Source: Mesorhabditis belari
Taxonomy: Eukaryota > Nematoda > Chromadorea > Rhabditida > Rhabditidae
NCBI GenBank assembly: GCA_958450365.1
Contig: CAUEEP010000909.1
Span: forward strand, 199,501 to 263,500
DNA: 64,000 bases
Reading direction: 5' to 3'
The first letter of the stretch is position 1; each line of letters opens with the position of its first letter. The notes below the pieces were generated by a model. The model had not been told where the DNA came from and ran no database searches. It saw only the letters and a list, made by a program, of their open reading frames with translations. This document shows, piece after piece, positions 1 to 11,000 of the stretch. The translations under genes and the position numbers were made by a program.

Positions 1-220
1 GAAGAGCTCGATCCAGCCTATTTGGTCGCAACCGTTGACGTCTTCCCGAAACGCCTGCAAGTCTGCTCAAGTGCTAATGGTGGCCGATTCGAATTTGATA
101 GTTCATTTATAATTGTTAATGGACAATAAATGTTATTCAGTTAAAAATTTGTCTTTTTTGCTCTTGTCTGCCTTAAAATCAGAACTTTATATTGTTACGA
201 CACTTATGGTGCACCCTGTA
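1..220 (+). mobile_element. 3' end of a Tc1/mariner-type transposon (transposase C-terminus plus terminal repeat)
   Basis: Frame 1 is open from base 1 to a TAA at 127-129. It reads EELDPAYLVATVDVFPKRLQ followed by a C-terminal GGRFEF stretch. This is the usual last segment of IS630/Tc1/mariner DDE transposases (D-P-x-Y-L ... V-D-x-x-P-x-R-L ... G-G-x-F-E). Downstream, 192-220 ends in GGTGCACCCTGTA and looks like the outer terminal repeat. A sequence matching its reverse complement occurs at 25811 (TACAGGG, then ATAA, TGTCG and AACAA at the same spacing). The element therefore enters from outside the window and ends near base 220. The transposase assignment rests on motif memory, not a search. 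The catalytic part is not in the window, so activity cannot be judged. Confidence 0.6.
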
Positions 221-1174
221 GAATTTTTCATCCATACCTCATACGGCTCGCAGGTTTCCGAGATTTCTAAAAGGATCATTGAGCCTGGAGAATTTCTGAA
301 ATGTACAAACGCTTTTGATGATTGTTTAATTGAATAACAAAGGTTCTTATATGTAATCACTCACCGGTATCGATAAGCTTTCGGATTTGCGACAAGGACA
401 GCTGTGATCCCTTTGTTGACCAACATAATGTTTTCATTGTAAAGATCTGGAGCTGTTGGAATGACGAGAGTTTTCTCGGATTCTAAAAGGAAATTATTCA
501 CAAATTACATTAAGGGAATAGTTTTATTTCGGAATTTCAGCAAATTCTCACCATCAACCCATTCTTGAACTCGAAATGAAACAGCAAACTCCACAAAAGT
601 TTCATTTTCTCCAAAGTTTACTATAAGTGTCTTTGTATTCCTTATTTCAAAAGCACAGATGAATAAATAGTTCTCAGCTTTCGAACTGTATGGTCTAAAA
701 GGAAAGTAAAGGCTTTGTGTTTGACGTTTGAGAGCAAAGTCACTCACAGAATATTAAAACAATGATCATTTTTGGGAATCTCTCCATTAATCGAAAATGG
801 GAATGGATCCAAGCAAACAATTCTATCATTATCATTCAATGCCTATAATAAAATAACCAAGATAGGTTTTTGTAAAGTTCAAATCGAATTTCTTCACCGT
901 ATCTGGCTCATTATCACATTTTCGTTGAGAATAATCGATGAGAAAAGAGCAATTTTCACAGCCAATAATTGTTATTTTCTGAATTGAAAATGTAAAAGTA
1001 AAAATAAAAAGAAAATCGATTTGGTAAGCAAAATTTGACCTGAAATTCATTTAATCGAACACCATGAATTGCATAAGATGGATTTTGGGCCGATAGTTCA
1101 AATGTTTGGGTTTCTTCTTCAAAACTAGTTTGGCATAGAAAAAATAAGAACAATAACATCGAAGAAGATTTCAT
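187..1174 (-). CDS. Secreted protein of unknown function (226 aa, 6 exons)
   Basis: Exons on the minus strand are 1174-1040, 978-898, 842-748, 694-552, 482-365 and 295-187. Their lengths sum to 681 bases and every junction keeps phase. The start gives a signal peptide (MKSSSMLLFLFFLCQTSF). The mature part has cysteines in IIGCENC, KCDNEP and IVCLDPF, and later a YLFICAFEIRNTKTLIV strand-like segment. No further membrane helix is visible. Donors are GTGAGT-like except the first (GTCAAA), which is the weakest junction. The last ten codons (NSTGCTISVVTI, stop) come from the terminal repeat of the adjacent transposon, so this C-terminus may be recent. I do not recognise the family. It is probably an extracellular beta-rich protein, by inference only. 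Confidence 0.6.
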
Positions 1175-1529
1175 TTTGTTTCACTTATTTAGACCGAGTC
1201 ACGAGATTCCAAAAGAAAATCGGAAAAGACGATAGGGCAATCGTTGAACAGAATTGAGCGGATTAAAGGGTGACGGGAAGTGAAGCAAAGCTAAAGCAAA
1301 GAAAAGCAAAGAAGTTAAAGCGAAGAAGTAAACACAAAAATCAACTGAATAGATCTATTAATGAAAATAAAGCTTTTACCAACACAGCAACAAAAAGGTT
1401 AAAGACTTTGCTAAAGGTTAAAGGTTAAAGACTTCAATCTTGGAAAAACATTCTCAATCAAGATATCAACTGCAATTGAAAATAGACATTTAAACAAAAA
1501 TAGATGGGCCACAAATCTCATTCTTCAAA

Positions 1530-2399
1530 TTATCTCTCTGTCTCAGGTTTCTGTTGAATTTTCCTTACAAAACGTATCAGTGGTTTAAAAACTTTTGGGG
1601 GATCCTCGCTGGTAAAACATTTTTGTGAAAACTTCTGAAAAACCCGTGAGTCACAAAAGAAAAGTTGAAACGCCCTATAGAAAAATATAAGCACAAAAAT
1701 TATGAGAGAAATTGTTACAAGAGAATTCGGAACTGAATCAAAACGAAAGAAAATGTCCCCGTAATTGATTGGACGACAGTTGAAGTGCTCATGAGCATTC
1801 GAAAATTGTTTTGTACTTAATTCATTCGATCCACAATCCACAAAAAATGAGTTCTGATCAGATTTTAAGTAGATTTCTCCAGTGTACATGCAGGCCTAAA
1901 AGAAACTTTTTAAAATTGTGAATTACGAAATTCATTCACAATTCCTACGACGCTTTACGAATGGATTGGTAGTAGGGATTTTGACATTTCGACTTACCAA
2001 AGAAATCCCTTTCTTCTTCAATCTTTGCTTATCATAACACTGATGAGTGATTCTCAGATAGAAATTGGGTGATCCGATTCCTGAATATTCTCCAAATATC
2101 ACAAAAGATCCATCCGACTCCGCCAGAGTCCAAGAGACAAAATTGTCGGGAATTTTGCTGGAAAACAAACGTAAACAGCTCATTTTAAATGATTTAATGA
2201 ATTGGATATGCTGCGATAAAGATAAAACACACTTAAAAAAGGGAAGACCCCAATATTTCCAATCGTACTCATACAATTCGACTCGTACTCCTCTTTGTCC
2301 CTTTCCATTACATGTGAATTTCCCTGTCGCATTTACAGAGCCTTCCAACGAAAAGACAGATTTTAGAAAAATACTGAACAACAATAACTTGAAAAACAT
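1530..2399 (-). CDS. Transthyretin-like (TTL/TTR) domain protein with a C-terminal membrane helix
   Basis: Exons 2399-2233, 2157-1998 and 1895-1530 join in phase to give 230 aa. A signal peptide (MFFKLLLFSIFLKSVFS) is followed by the nematode transthyretin-like signature: GKFTCNGKGQRGVRVELYEY, then LAESDGSFVIFGEYSG and FYLRITHQCYD. Nematode TTR proteins are normally about 130-150 aa, secreted, and include the apoptotic bridging factor TTR-52. Here the third exon continues through YTGEIYL into a cysteine-containing stalk, a hydrophobic helix (LVTISLIIFVLIFFYRAFQL) and a basic tail. The product would be membrane-anchored. The exon 2 donor (GTAAGT) and the exon 3 acceptor (TTTCTTTTAG) are both strong. 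The alternative is that exon 2 reads through to a stop at 1932 and exon 3 belongs to a separate gene. Function is unknown. Confidence 0.65.
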
Positions 2400-2409
2400 T
2401 TTGATTTAA

Positions 2410-3178
2410 TGGAAGGGAAAATAAAATGCTCTTGAAAGTCTTAAAAAAGCAGTTCTGATTCATCATTTTCGTTTTTATTTGAGTGGAAAGGAGAAGCAAT
2501 CTTATAAATAACGACCGTTATTTTAAAAGTGTAGTTCAAGTTGAGCATTCCGAGAGAATTTATTTACGAGCTATCTATACTGAATAAAAATTGGTCCGCA
2601 CGAGGATTGTTTCCTCTCCGATCTTTTATCCGGGCGGAGATGCTTTCTCCTTAATTGATGGTGATACCTGGTCACAATCGATAAACTTCTTCCCAGATTG
2701 ATGTGTAATCTGACTAATCAACTTGAAAACAATGGTTTTATTCAATTCACAAGAAGTGTATTTCCTTTTAATGAATGAAAAAGAGCAAGAGAATTCTGGC
2801 AAAAAAAAACACTAAAATAGAGCAAACACTGAATATCTTTAAAGTTAAAGATATTCAATTAACGAACTAAATGCCTTATAACCAAAAGTGGCAATACAAA
2901 AAGCTGGACTCACAAGAGGCAATACGGAAAGGATTTTGATTCCAAATTTAACATTGGTGTCGAATAGTCGACCTAATAACTCTTGCAATCACAATGTTGA
3001 AATTCTGGATCAGAAAAATGTTTCGAAGTTTACAAGGCTGTATTGTTAAAGAGTGAGAATTATGGAGAGATTATGCATGTTTCGGATCGAAAAACTCAGC
3101 CTGGGTTGATTGAAAAAAGGAAAAGAAATGATAGGAGAACCATTTTGTCGAAACTTGCAAGCTTTTTTCTTCAACCCA
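2410..3178. other. Intergenic region between divergent genes; contains a small perfect inverted repeat
   Basis: This spacer separates the minus-strand TTL gene from the plus-strand gene at 3179 and must hold both promoters. No coding exon is evident. At 2831-2856 two 12-base arms (GAATATCTTTAA and its complement) flank a 2-base AG spacer. That would suit a dimeric DNA-binding site or a small hairpin. No TATA box was recognised with confidence. Confidence 0.5.
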
Positions 3179-5183
3179 ATGATTCTGTATTCACTGATTT
3201 TTTCATTTATCCCATTTTCCATTAAATCTGAGTGTATTCAAGAATATTGGATGAACGATAAATTGAATACATTGGTCTTTCAAACGGAATCTCTTGTCGG
3301 ATTGACATGTAAGCTAGTTTTAGATTGAACTGCTTTTGAAGTAAATTGAAGGCTTCTAATTGTAAGGCTAATTTCCCTCAATTCAGCACTAATCAACGTG
3401 ATTTGCATTCATGTGGACACAAGCCAATGTCCATCAACGAAAACGTATTGTAGATTGCTCGTTGATTTCTCAAAAACTTGCACAATTGATCTGGTAAGTT
3501 CTTGAAATACTATTAACATAATAAACATAGTATGCTCATCATAACTAACTCGAATTGAGATTTCTGATCCATTTACAATGATTTGCGCGAATGATCATGG
3601 ATATGTGATTGATGGAAATCCGCAAACAGTCTATCTACCAGAATGTGACTCAAAGTTATTTTGATATCAATTGATTTGTACCGATTGAGAACTTTCAGCT
3701 TTCAAGACTTCACAAATGAAACAGTTCATGAAATGTGCGAAAAAGAATTGGGTCGAGATTATTTCACTTTTTATTACAATCCAAAATTTGATCTCTTTCA
3801 TTATTATCAATTTAAAAGCTCGATCTCTTTTCGATATTTGGAATATTCTGATCGTGAGTTTTATTGGAATGATTGGAACCAGTAGGAATGATTTGAGCTT
3901 GAACACCAAACAAAACACCAGCTTTAACTTCAGCCAAAACAACATTTGTCCTCGAATCAGTTGATGTGGAACAAGAAGGAATGACAAATATTGAAATGAG
4001 AGCGACGAATTCAACTTGGTTTATGTTACCTTTGAGTCAACGATATCTCTCTTATTTCAATCTACATTCAGTTTGTGATTTGATCTTATAGGTAAAAGCA
4101 ATCTATAGCTAAATGATTCTTGTGTATTTGACCTCATCATTGGACATCCACCGACAACTTTTCATTTGGACTATTCCGATAGACTCTTGATAAGATATCG
4201 GTGAGTATGAGTCTATAACAGCATTGTAGCTCTGAAGTAATCTTTCTTTAGATCTATTTAACCTATTTATTTTCTCTAAAGTATTCTTTATTTAGAGGCA
4301 ACACTGAAGCTATCTCTCACCCACTCGAGCAACATGTTTACAGTTTTTTTGCTCCAGAGAATTGTCATTTTCATCTTATGGTGAACACAACATTGATTGA
4401 ACTGATAGGTTGGTCACTGGGATTAAACGATTAGTATATTAAAAGATATAGTCAGCTTGAAGCAGTTAATTTTTAGATCTTGATGGAGAAATCGAACTTT
4501 GCTCTGGTTCAAGCTTTGTTGTCACACAAGGTTATGGAAATCTAATGATTCAAATGTCATCAAAATATCAATTAAAATATCGCCTTTCATGTGGAGATCT
4601 TGGTTGAATCTGAGGGAATTCACAACTCGTACACTTTCAGAAAGACCGATGATTGATGTGACGATTGAAATGGTTTCAATTCGAGGAGGCCAATTGCAAA
4701 TTCAGTTTACAGATGAAAATAACAATCAAGTCCCAGGAATTGGGTTTAAAAAACTGTTGTTCTTTAAAATTTGAGCGATTTGAGCGACTGAACTTTACAA
4801 AAAGTGATGACTATTCAAAAAATTACAGTGTAGAAAGTGTTCGAGGGGTTTTGGTGAGTGAAGTCTGATTGGATAATGGGAATCATTTTGCTTAAATATA
4901 GTTTTCATGGAAACAAGAAGAAAATGAAGGAAATGTGACGGGTTTCTTGACAAGATTGTACATTGTCCATCCACCACAACCAACATTGATTACATTGAAC
5001 ACAACAATCAAAGAGATTTCTGCAACAACACTTCATTCAGATCAACAACCAATTACATCGACAGCTATTCAGATACCATTTTTGGGATTTCTGTTTCACC
5101 TTTATTGTACCTTTTCTATCTATCAATCTCTCTATTTTAACTGGGATAGAAATAAATTGTTTTATCTTTTATTTCTTCCTTGA
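3179..5183 (+). CDS. Secreted or membrane-anchored cysteine-containing protein, unknown family (454 aa, 11 exons)
   Basis: Exons are 3179-3308, 3387-3493, 3560-3654, 3699-3853, 3934-4070, 4109-4200, 4296-4408, 4477-4602, 4641-4743, 4829-4853 and 4902-5183. They sum to 1365 bases, exactly 455 codons, with every phase matching. The ATG opens a signal peptide (MILYSLIFSFIPFSIKS). Cysteines are regularly placed (SECIQ, SQCPSTKTYC, KTCTID, MICAND, PECDS, NDSCVF, ENCHF, ELCSG, RLSCGD). Several NxT/NxS sequons support an extracellular location. The C-terminus is hydrophobic (IPFLGFLFHLYCTFSIYQ), which could be a membrane anchor or GPI signal. The middle has repeated strand-like blocks reminiscent of nematode CUB-like proteins, but I cannot place it in that family. 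The 25-base exon 10 and the GTTTGT donor of exon 5 are the least certain points. Confidence 0.7.
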
Positions 5184-5402
5184 TATTGACATTTCTGCCA
5201 TTAATGCTTTCAATGAAAATCACAAAAAATGAGAGAAAAGAAGAAGAAGAGAGAAATGGTTAATCTTTTTCTCTTTTTTTCTTTTCTTTTCTTTTCTTTC
5301 GATTTTGTGTCCCTTTCCCTCCTTTTTCCCCTCTTATCGATTATTTGTATTTCCTCCCGTTTTCCAATCCTCGAAAAGCTTTCACATATTTTTGAGTCAG
5401 AA

Positions 5403-7835
5403 ATGAATTTCAAGGACAAATTGCAAGTATTCTAAAATATTTTATCTTAAACTATCCATTTTCCTAGGTTTATTGTACAGGCGGAGTCGTTTCATTGGCG
5501 GTGGCTTTGGGGGAAAAACTTCAACTTTTCAAAGTAAACTTTTTGAAAATGCATCTTAAAAGCTAATACACATAAAAGCAAAATATAAAAGATTGAAAAG
5601 CAATAAAGAATTGAGAATTTGAGGCTCTTGATGCGGTTTCTTCACCCCCAAATCCCGCAACAGCAAAACAAGTCGCTGAAAAAGCCCATTGTAAAGAACG
5701 GTGAGCAGTCTGAATGAGGACTAAACTTTAGAAATGTTCTGCAGATTTTTTACTAAGAACACTAAGAAACTAAGAGATGCAATACATTACTAAACAAGTA
5801 GATTTCCTAAAAAACAATTTGAGTTATGTGAAAGAATGGCTCTCCTGTTTGGCGACAGCCGATTTGATTGAAGTTGATGAGGAAGAGAGATTTTCGATTT
5901 CTGACGAGAAGAGACAGGTATTTCATGCAAAAATCGAACTTTGAGTCACATTTTCAATAAAACAGGCATTAATTAAAAATAGAAACATCAATACTACAGA
6001 TCCATCTTCTTTTTCAGTTTTTGATCGATGATCCATGTGCTCCTTTTGTCCGAATGCAATACATTACAGCATTTGCATCGGCTTTTGATCAATTGGCTGA
6101 TTTGATGAAAGAAGTATCGCCAGTTTTGGGTAAAAATATAGCAAAAGTTGTGAATTCAATCAATTCAGGTCTTGATTATGCCCATTTCGATGATTATTAT
6201 CGATGTCGGGATGTTTACACAAAAAGTTTGTATGGGAAATTCTTGATTTCACGGATATTGCCGGATGTCGGAAAGGAAATTGTGGTGAGGCTTCAGTAAA
6301 AAGAGAGTTTGTAAGGAAATCTTTTTATTCTAATCGTTTTTGTTTATCCTTTTAAGCATATGACTGTTTCAGGATCAAATGAAATCCCCCGGACTTCTCT
6401 CATTGGATGTGGGTTGTGGGAGTGGATTTCACTCGATTTTGATGGGTAAGTAAAGAGAAAAGATTGGGATGATTCCGAAATCAAATCTCTTTCAAATAAA
6501 TACTGTTGTTGTTCAAATACATACTGACATACTGTTGTATTTTCAGCTCAAAACTTTCCATCTTCAACATTCACCGGAATCGATATTTCTTCGAGTGCAA
6601 TTGAGACAGCCAAGAATGAGTCAAGACGCTTGAATTTGACAAATACGGTGAGATTTCTTTAACACTGTAAGCTAGATATTGACTAGATAGCTAGCTAGAT
6701 TGGAGAACTTTAAGTACGGTAAGTCTTAAAAAAAGTTTCAGGAGTTTCATGAATGTAATGCTGAAGCACTGCCAGAAAATTGGAGTGAGAAATTCGACTT
6801 TATTACGATTTTTGATGCATGTCATGATCAAATGAGACCCGATAAGGTAAATTGTTAGGATGGCCGATAAGTTCTATCCGTTTTTCAATTTGTTTTTCTC
6901 AAAAATCTCGGTTGTTGTTTTGACCAATCGCTCTGAAAATTTGGTTTCTAATAGACCTCAAGACTACTACTTGTAGCCAAGTTTTCAGAGCAATCGGTCA
7001 AAAAAACATGAGACTTTGGAGAAAAATGAATTGAAAAACGGACAAGACTTATCGGCCAACCTAATAAACTAGAGGAATTTACAAATTCAAAATTAACTTT
7101 CAGAGTCTTCAAGAAATCTATCGAGTTTTGAAGAAAGAAGGAATTTTTGCAATGGTTGAAATTGATGGAACGGGCAATACAATGGAAGTGGGTGGATTTG
7201 CTGCAGAAGAGAATTAGAAATCAAAATATAACAAAGCTAGATATTGCAAAGCAAGATATAGCAATTGTAAAACTTTGGATTTTTGATACAGCCTAAGCCA
7301 TAAACCCGCTTTAGGACAAGAAAAGGGATCCAGAGAAAGCGTGTCTCTATTATGGGTCCTCGTTGTTTCATTGTTTGCCCGTTGGAAGCAATTCTTCAGG
7401 TTCGCATTAAATGTCTATTGTACTTTCCCTAATAGTAGTGCACTCTGAGCTTCGTTTAAATTGCTTGAAGTCTCGAAAAGCGCTTATCAGAACATATCGA
7501 TTTGGGGCCGGAAAATGTAGCTGACGATGAGATCTTGTGGGAGATTTGAGTGTTGAGCTTCTGTGAAAATTTGGAAACCGTAAAATAGTCATCAACTCGG
7601 CTTGGCGGGGTGCACTACTATTAGAGAGAATACGGTAACTTGTTTTTAATTGTTTACAATTTAAGGAACAATGGTTTAAGCCTATGAATGATATTCCCTT
7701 TCAGACGCCCTCGCTCTCGGTTCGATGTGGGGTCGAAAGAGAGCTCATCACTTGCTCGAATCAGTTGGATTCACCAATATTCAATGCAAATCATTAGATT
7801 ATATCTCGAATTGTCTGTACCTTTGTACAAAATAG
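5403..7835 (+). CDS. SAM-dependent methyltransferase, Rv2258c-like type with N-terminal winged helix (368 aa)
   Basis: Eleven exons (5403-5426, 5468-5533, 5624-5700, 5824-5917, 6018-6284, 6373-6445, 6547-6647, 6742-6846, 7104-7187, 7315-7399, 7705-7835) sum to 1107 bases in phase. The N-terminus (GGVVSLAVALGEKLQLF, then SSPPNPATAKQVAEKA) is the winged-helix or dimerisation region of this nematode-expanded group. The Rossmann core shows motif I LSLDVGCGSGFHSILM, motif II FTGIDISSSAIETA, motif III FITIFDACHD and the post-core SLFHCLPVGSN ... ALGSMWGRKRAHHLLES. Substrate is unknown. The family transfers methyl groups from S-adenosylmethionine, probably to a small molecule, in the cytosol. Exon 1 encodes only eight residues, so the true start could lie upstream (the frame stays open). 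Two introns carry transposon insertions (6856-7064 and 7417-7636). AATAAA follows near 7856. Confidence 0.85.
6856..7064. mobile_element. Mariner-derived MITE (hairpin) in a methyltransferase intron
   Basis: Arms of about 90 bases are inverted around a short loop. The outer end reads TTAGGTTGGCCGATAAGT on one arm and TTAGGATGGCCGATAAGT on the other, with TA at both edges. This resembles irritans-type mariner terminal repeats, which begin AGGTTGGCTGATAAGT. There is no coding capacity, so mobilisation in trans by a mariner transposase is inferred. Confidence 0.75.
7417..7636. mobile_element. 219-base MITE, copy 1 (last intron of the methyltransferase)
   Basis: The right end carries GGGTGCACTACTATTAGAGA then ATACGGT. 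The left end carries a degenerate inverted copy (CCCTAATAGTAGTGCAC). The whole body is closely similar and co-linear with 25126-25344, including the internal CTTATCAGAAC and ATAGTCATCAACTCGGC blocks. This copy's left terminus is more decayed. There is no coding capacity. Confidence 0.8.
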
Positions 7836-8086
7836 TGTCAAATATTATTATGATTAAATAAATCAAACAAAAGTCACAAAATCTTTTCAATCATACGAAA
7901 GTTCTTGTGGTTCATTTGCAATCTCGTGCTCGTCGCCTGCAATCTCAGCCAGCCGAGTCCCTCCATTCACTCCATCACCGGCTACTTCGTCGTAACAAAA
8001 ATTTTGATTTTTTGTTGTTGTTTCTTTTCATAATCCGAGTAGTTCGGTGTTTTAATTTGGCTATCCTATAACTCTTGCGAAACAAC

Positions 8087-11000
8087 TTACTGCACTTGTA
8101 AATATCCATCTCCAGAAATTGTGGCCTCTATTTGAGTGTAAAGAGAGAATTTCAAATCACCGGCATTCGGTCGATCTGCCGGTTTCATTTGCCAACATTG
8201 ATGCAACATCGGCTCTCTGCTTTCATTTTCTAGGAGATTTCATTTATCCAGCTCACATATATGATGGTGTTTCATCAGGTATTTCAGGTCGATTTCCTTT
8301 CTTCACAAATTCCAGGACAGCTTCAGATTCGATTGTCGGATATGGAACGACACCAAAAGAAAATATTTCATACAAAAGAATTCCATATGACCACCTGAAA
8401 GGAAAAGGGATTAATATTCGATTGCAGGATCCCTACATATCCGATTTATGGCTATACTCAGCCTTTTCAATTGATTCAGGCGCCATCCATTTCAAGGGTA
8501 ATTTAGCTGTCTTCTTTGAGCTATACATCAAATCATCCACATGTCGACATAAACCAAAATCGGAAAGCTAAATTTATGACAAAATCAATTACTTTGTTGT
8601 AAGGCGTCAGCAATTCCATGTTCAGACATTTTTAAAGCTCTTTTATAAGCTCGTTAGCTCTTTTGTGACTTTGCCAACCTTTGCCACTTTAGCACTTGTT
8701 ATCAGAACATTTCTTGCAGCCACATCTCGATGAATGATATTCTTTGTTGAAAGATACGACTAAAAGTCATGGTACTTGATCTATATTTCATTTTCATTAG
8801 CATTCAGAACATTCCTTACAGCCACATCTCGATGAATGATAATCTTTAAACCTCACCAAAGCATCACAAATTTGCCACGCGATCACCGGAAGAACATCAG
8901 CATCAATTGGAGATTCTTCTTGCTAAAACTTAAATGATTCGATCGATTTCCACAACAGCACCGTTTTCGGATCTCCCAATTCTCGAACAAGAGTCAAAAG
9001 ATCACCCAATTCACATAATTCAGTGATAATCAATGGCTGAAGAGGGTAAATATAACAACCCAACATTGTCAATACATGCGGATGGAAATCGAGGGTTTTC
9101 ATGAAACGAATCTCTTGGAGGAATTCGATCCTGAAATGTACGATAAGATGATTGAGAATAGAAATGTGTAAGAGATCTCGAAATCTTTCATGCAAGAGAT
9201 CTCCAATCCAATCGAAACCTTTCTTCCGAATTAGCATGTTCGTATGGTCTCTTCACAGCCACCGCATTCTCATCTTTTGCATATCCACCAATTAACTAAA
9301 GCGAAAACTCAGCTCATTTGTTTTCGTTGAACTTTTCTATTCTACCAAATGCAATTCAAACCTGTGCCCGTGGGATCAATCTCACAACTGGTGGTATTCC
9401 CGTTAAAATGCCTAAAATGTACTGAAGTTTAAACTTCTTTTCAAATTAACCTTTAAACACAACAGCATACGCACCGGATCCGATTTTTTCGGAGCTGATG
9501 TGAAGATTTCTTGGATCAATTTCCCAAACATCTTCTCCTCTAGAAAAGCTTTCATTTAGATAATGAAAGTTTAACACAAGAATGCACAAGAACACAAGAA
9601 TAACACAAGAATAAAACAAGAACACAAGTAAAGAAGAAGAAAAATGTTAAAATCAAATGTACTTGTTGTATTCTTGCACATAACGATCAAGTCCTTCATC
9701 AGCGAGATCTTTATGAAGCTGAAACAGAAAAGTTGATGTCTTTTTATGACACACTGGCCTTGAGTAGAAAGTTGAATCGGAACTTGAATCGTCTCTCCAA
9801 AAAGCGGAGCATCAAGTAGGCTGGACGGTTAAGTAAACTACAATGTTTGGGAATGTTTGAATGGTTTTGATGTTGATTCTCACTTTGTAGTCGAAAATAG
9901 AATAAGCAAAACAATGAGTGCAATCATCGAAAAGAATCAACAATCCACCCAAACCGATCGCCACCCACACACCCGCTCCCAGCTCATTCTTGGGCCCTTT
10001 TTCTTCTAGAATCTTCTGCTTTATTGCAACTAGGAGTTCAATTTTACCGGTTGGAGGTGCACAAAGTCCGTATGTATTCGATACAAAAGTTGGATCAGAC
10101 AAGTCATCCACTGCCTAAATTAAAACTATTGAAAAGTGGAGTTGGATAGTGTTGGCTTACCCACATAATTTATAAATATTAGCTTCTAAGTTTCTAATTG
10201 TCAACTCACCCATAGAATATACCCGCCACTCTTCAATTGTGTTTCATTCAACCAACCAGCAACGTCTACATTGAAATCTCGCACCGTTTCCTCAACAACA
10301 ATATCTATTTTAAATGAAACATCTTCCTAACTTTTGTCCAAATAATTCGCATCAGAATATCAAAGGTTGAATAGCTTTTCAGCACATCATTTGTAACTCG
10401 GTCGGGAAGGAATTTGAACTTATCAGCAGCTTGAATGTAATCAATTATCGGTAAATTTGACTGTCAACCTGTGCTACTATTCATATCAGTCAAAACGAAG
10501 AAAACTGGTTGTCTTTCACTTTTTATTTGGCATCGATTATGCATTGCTTGAGCATCAGAAAGCATTTGCATTAAACCAATATCATTTGAGGTCCTAAAAA
10601 TGATTGAGCACTCAAGAACATTAGGACAAGCTTAAGAGCCTGAGCCTGAGCATAAATTACCAATGAAAGCCAATTTTTACCAATGAAAATTGATGAAAGC
10701 TGTGTAGAGATGTGACTGATTTGGGAATTGTGTCCATGAATGAACCTCGGGAAATGTTAGATATGAGCAATCATTTGCGGAAATGCTTTGATTCGTCACA
10801 AATTTGATCTCACTAAATTTGAGTACAGAGTTTCACTTTTATCATTTATTTCATTTAATGTATCATGTATGATTTTCTTTCACCTCCAAGCAGTCTCATT
10901 TTTTCCATCTTCCATTTTCATACACGGTTCAAGCATTGGTCGTATTTTCTTTACATGCTCGAATGCCACATTTGGATCATCACGATTCATAAGCAAAATG

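Noticed and set aside
8119..8571. 150-codon plus-strand ORF
   Set aside because: It is the antisense shadow of the kinase C-lobe. The minus strand carries DFG, MAPE and SYGILLYEIFSFG with proper introns.
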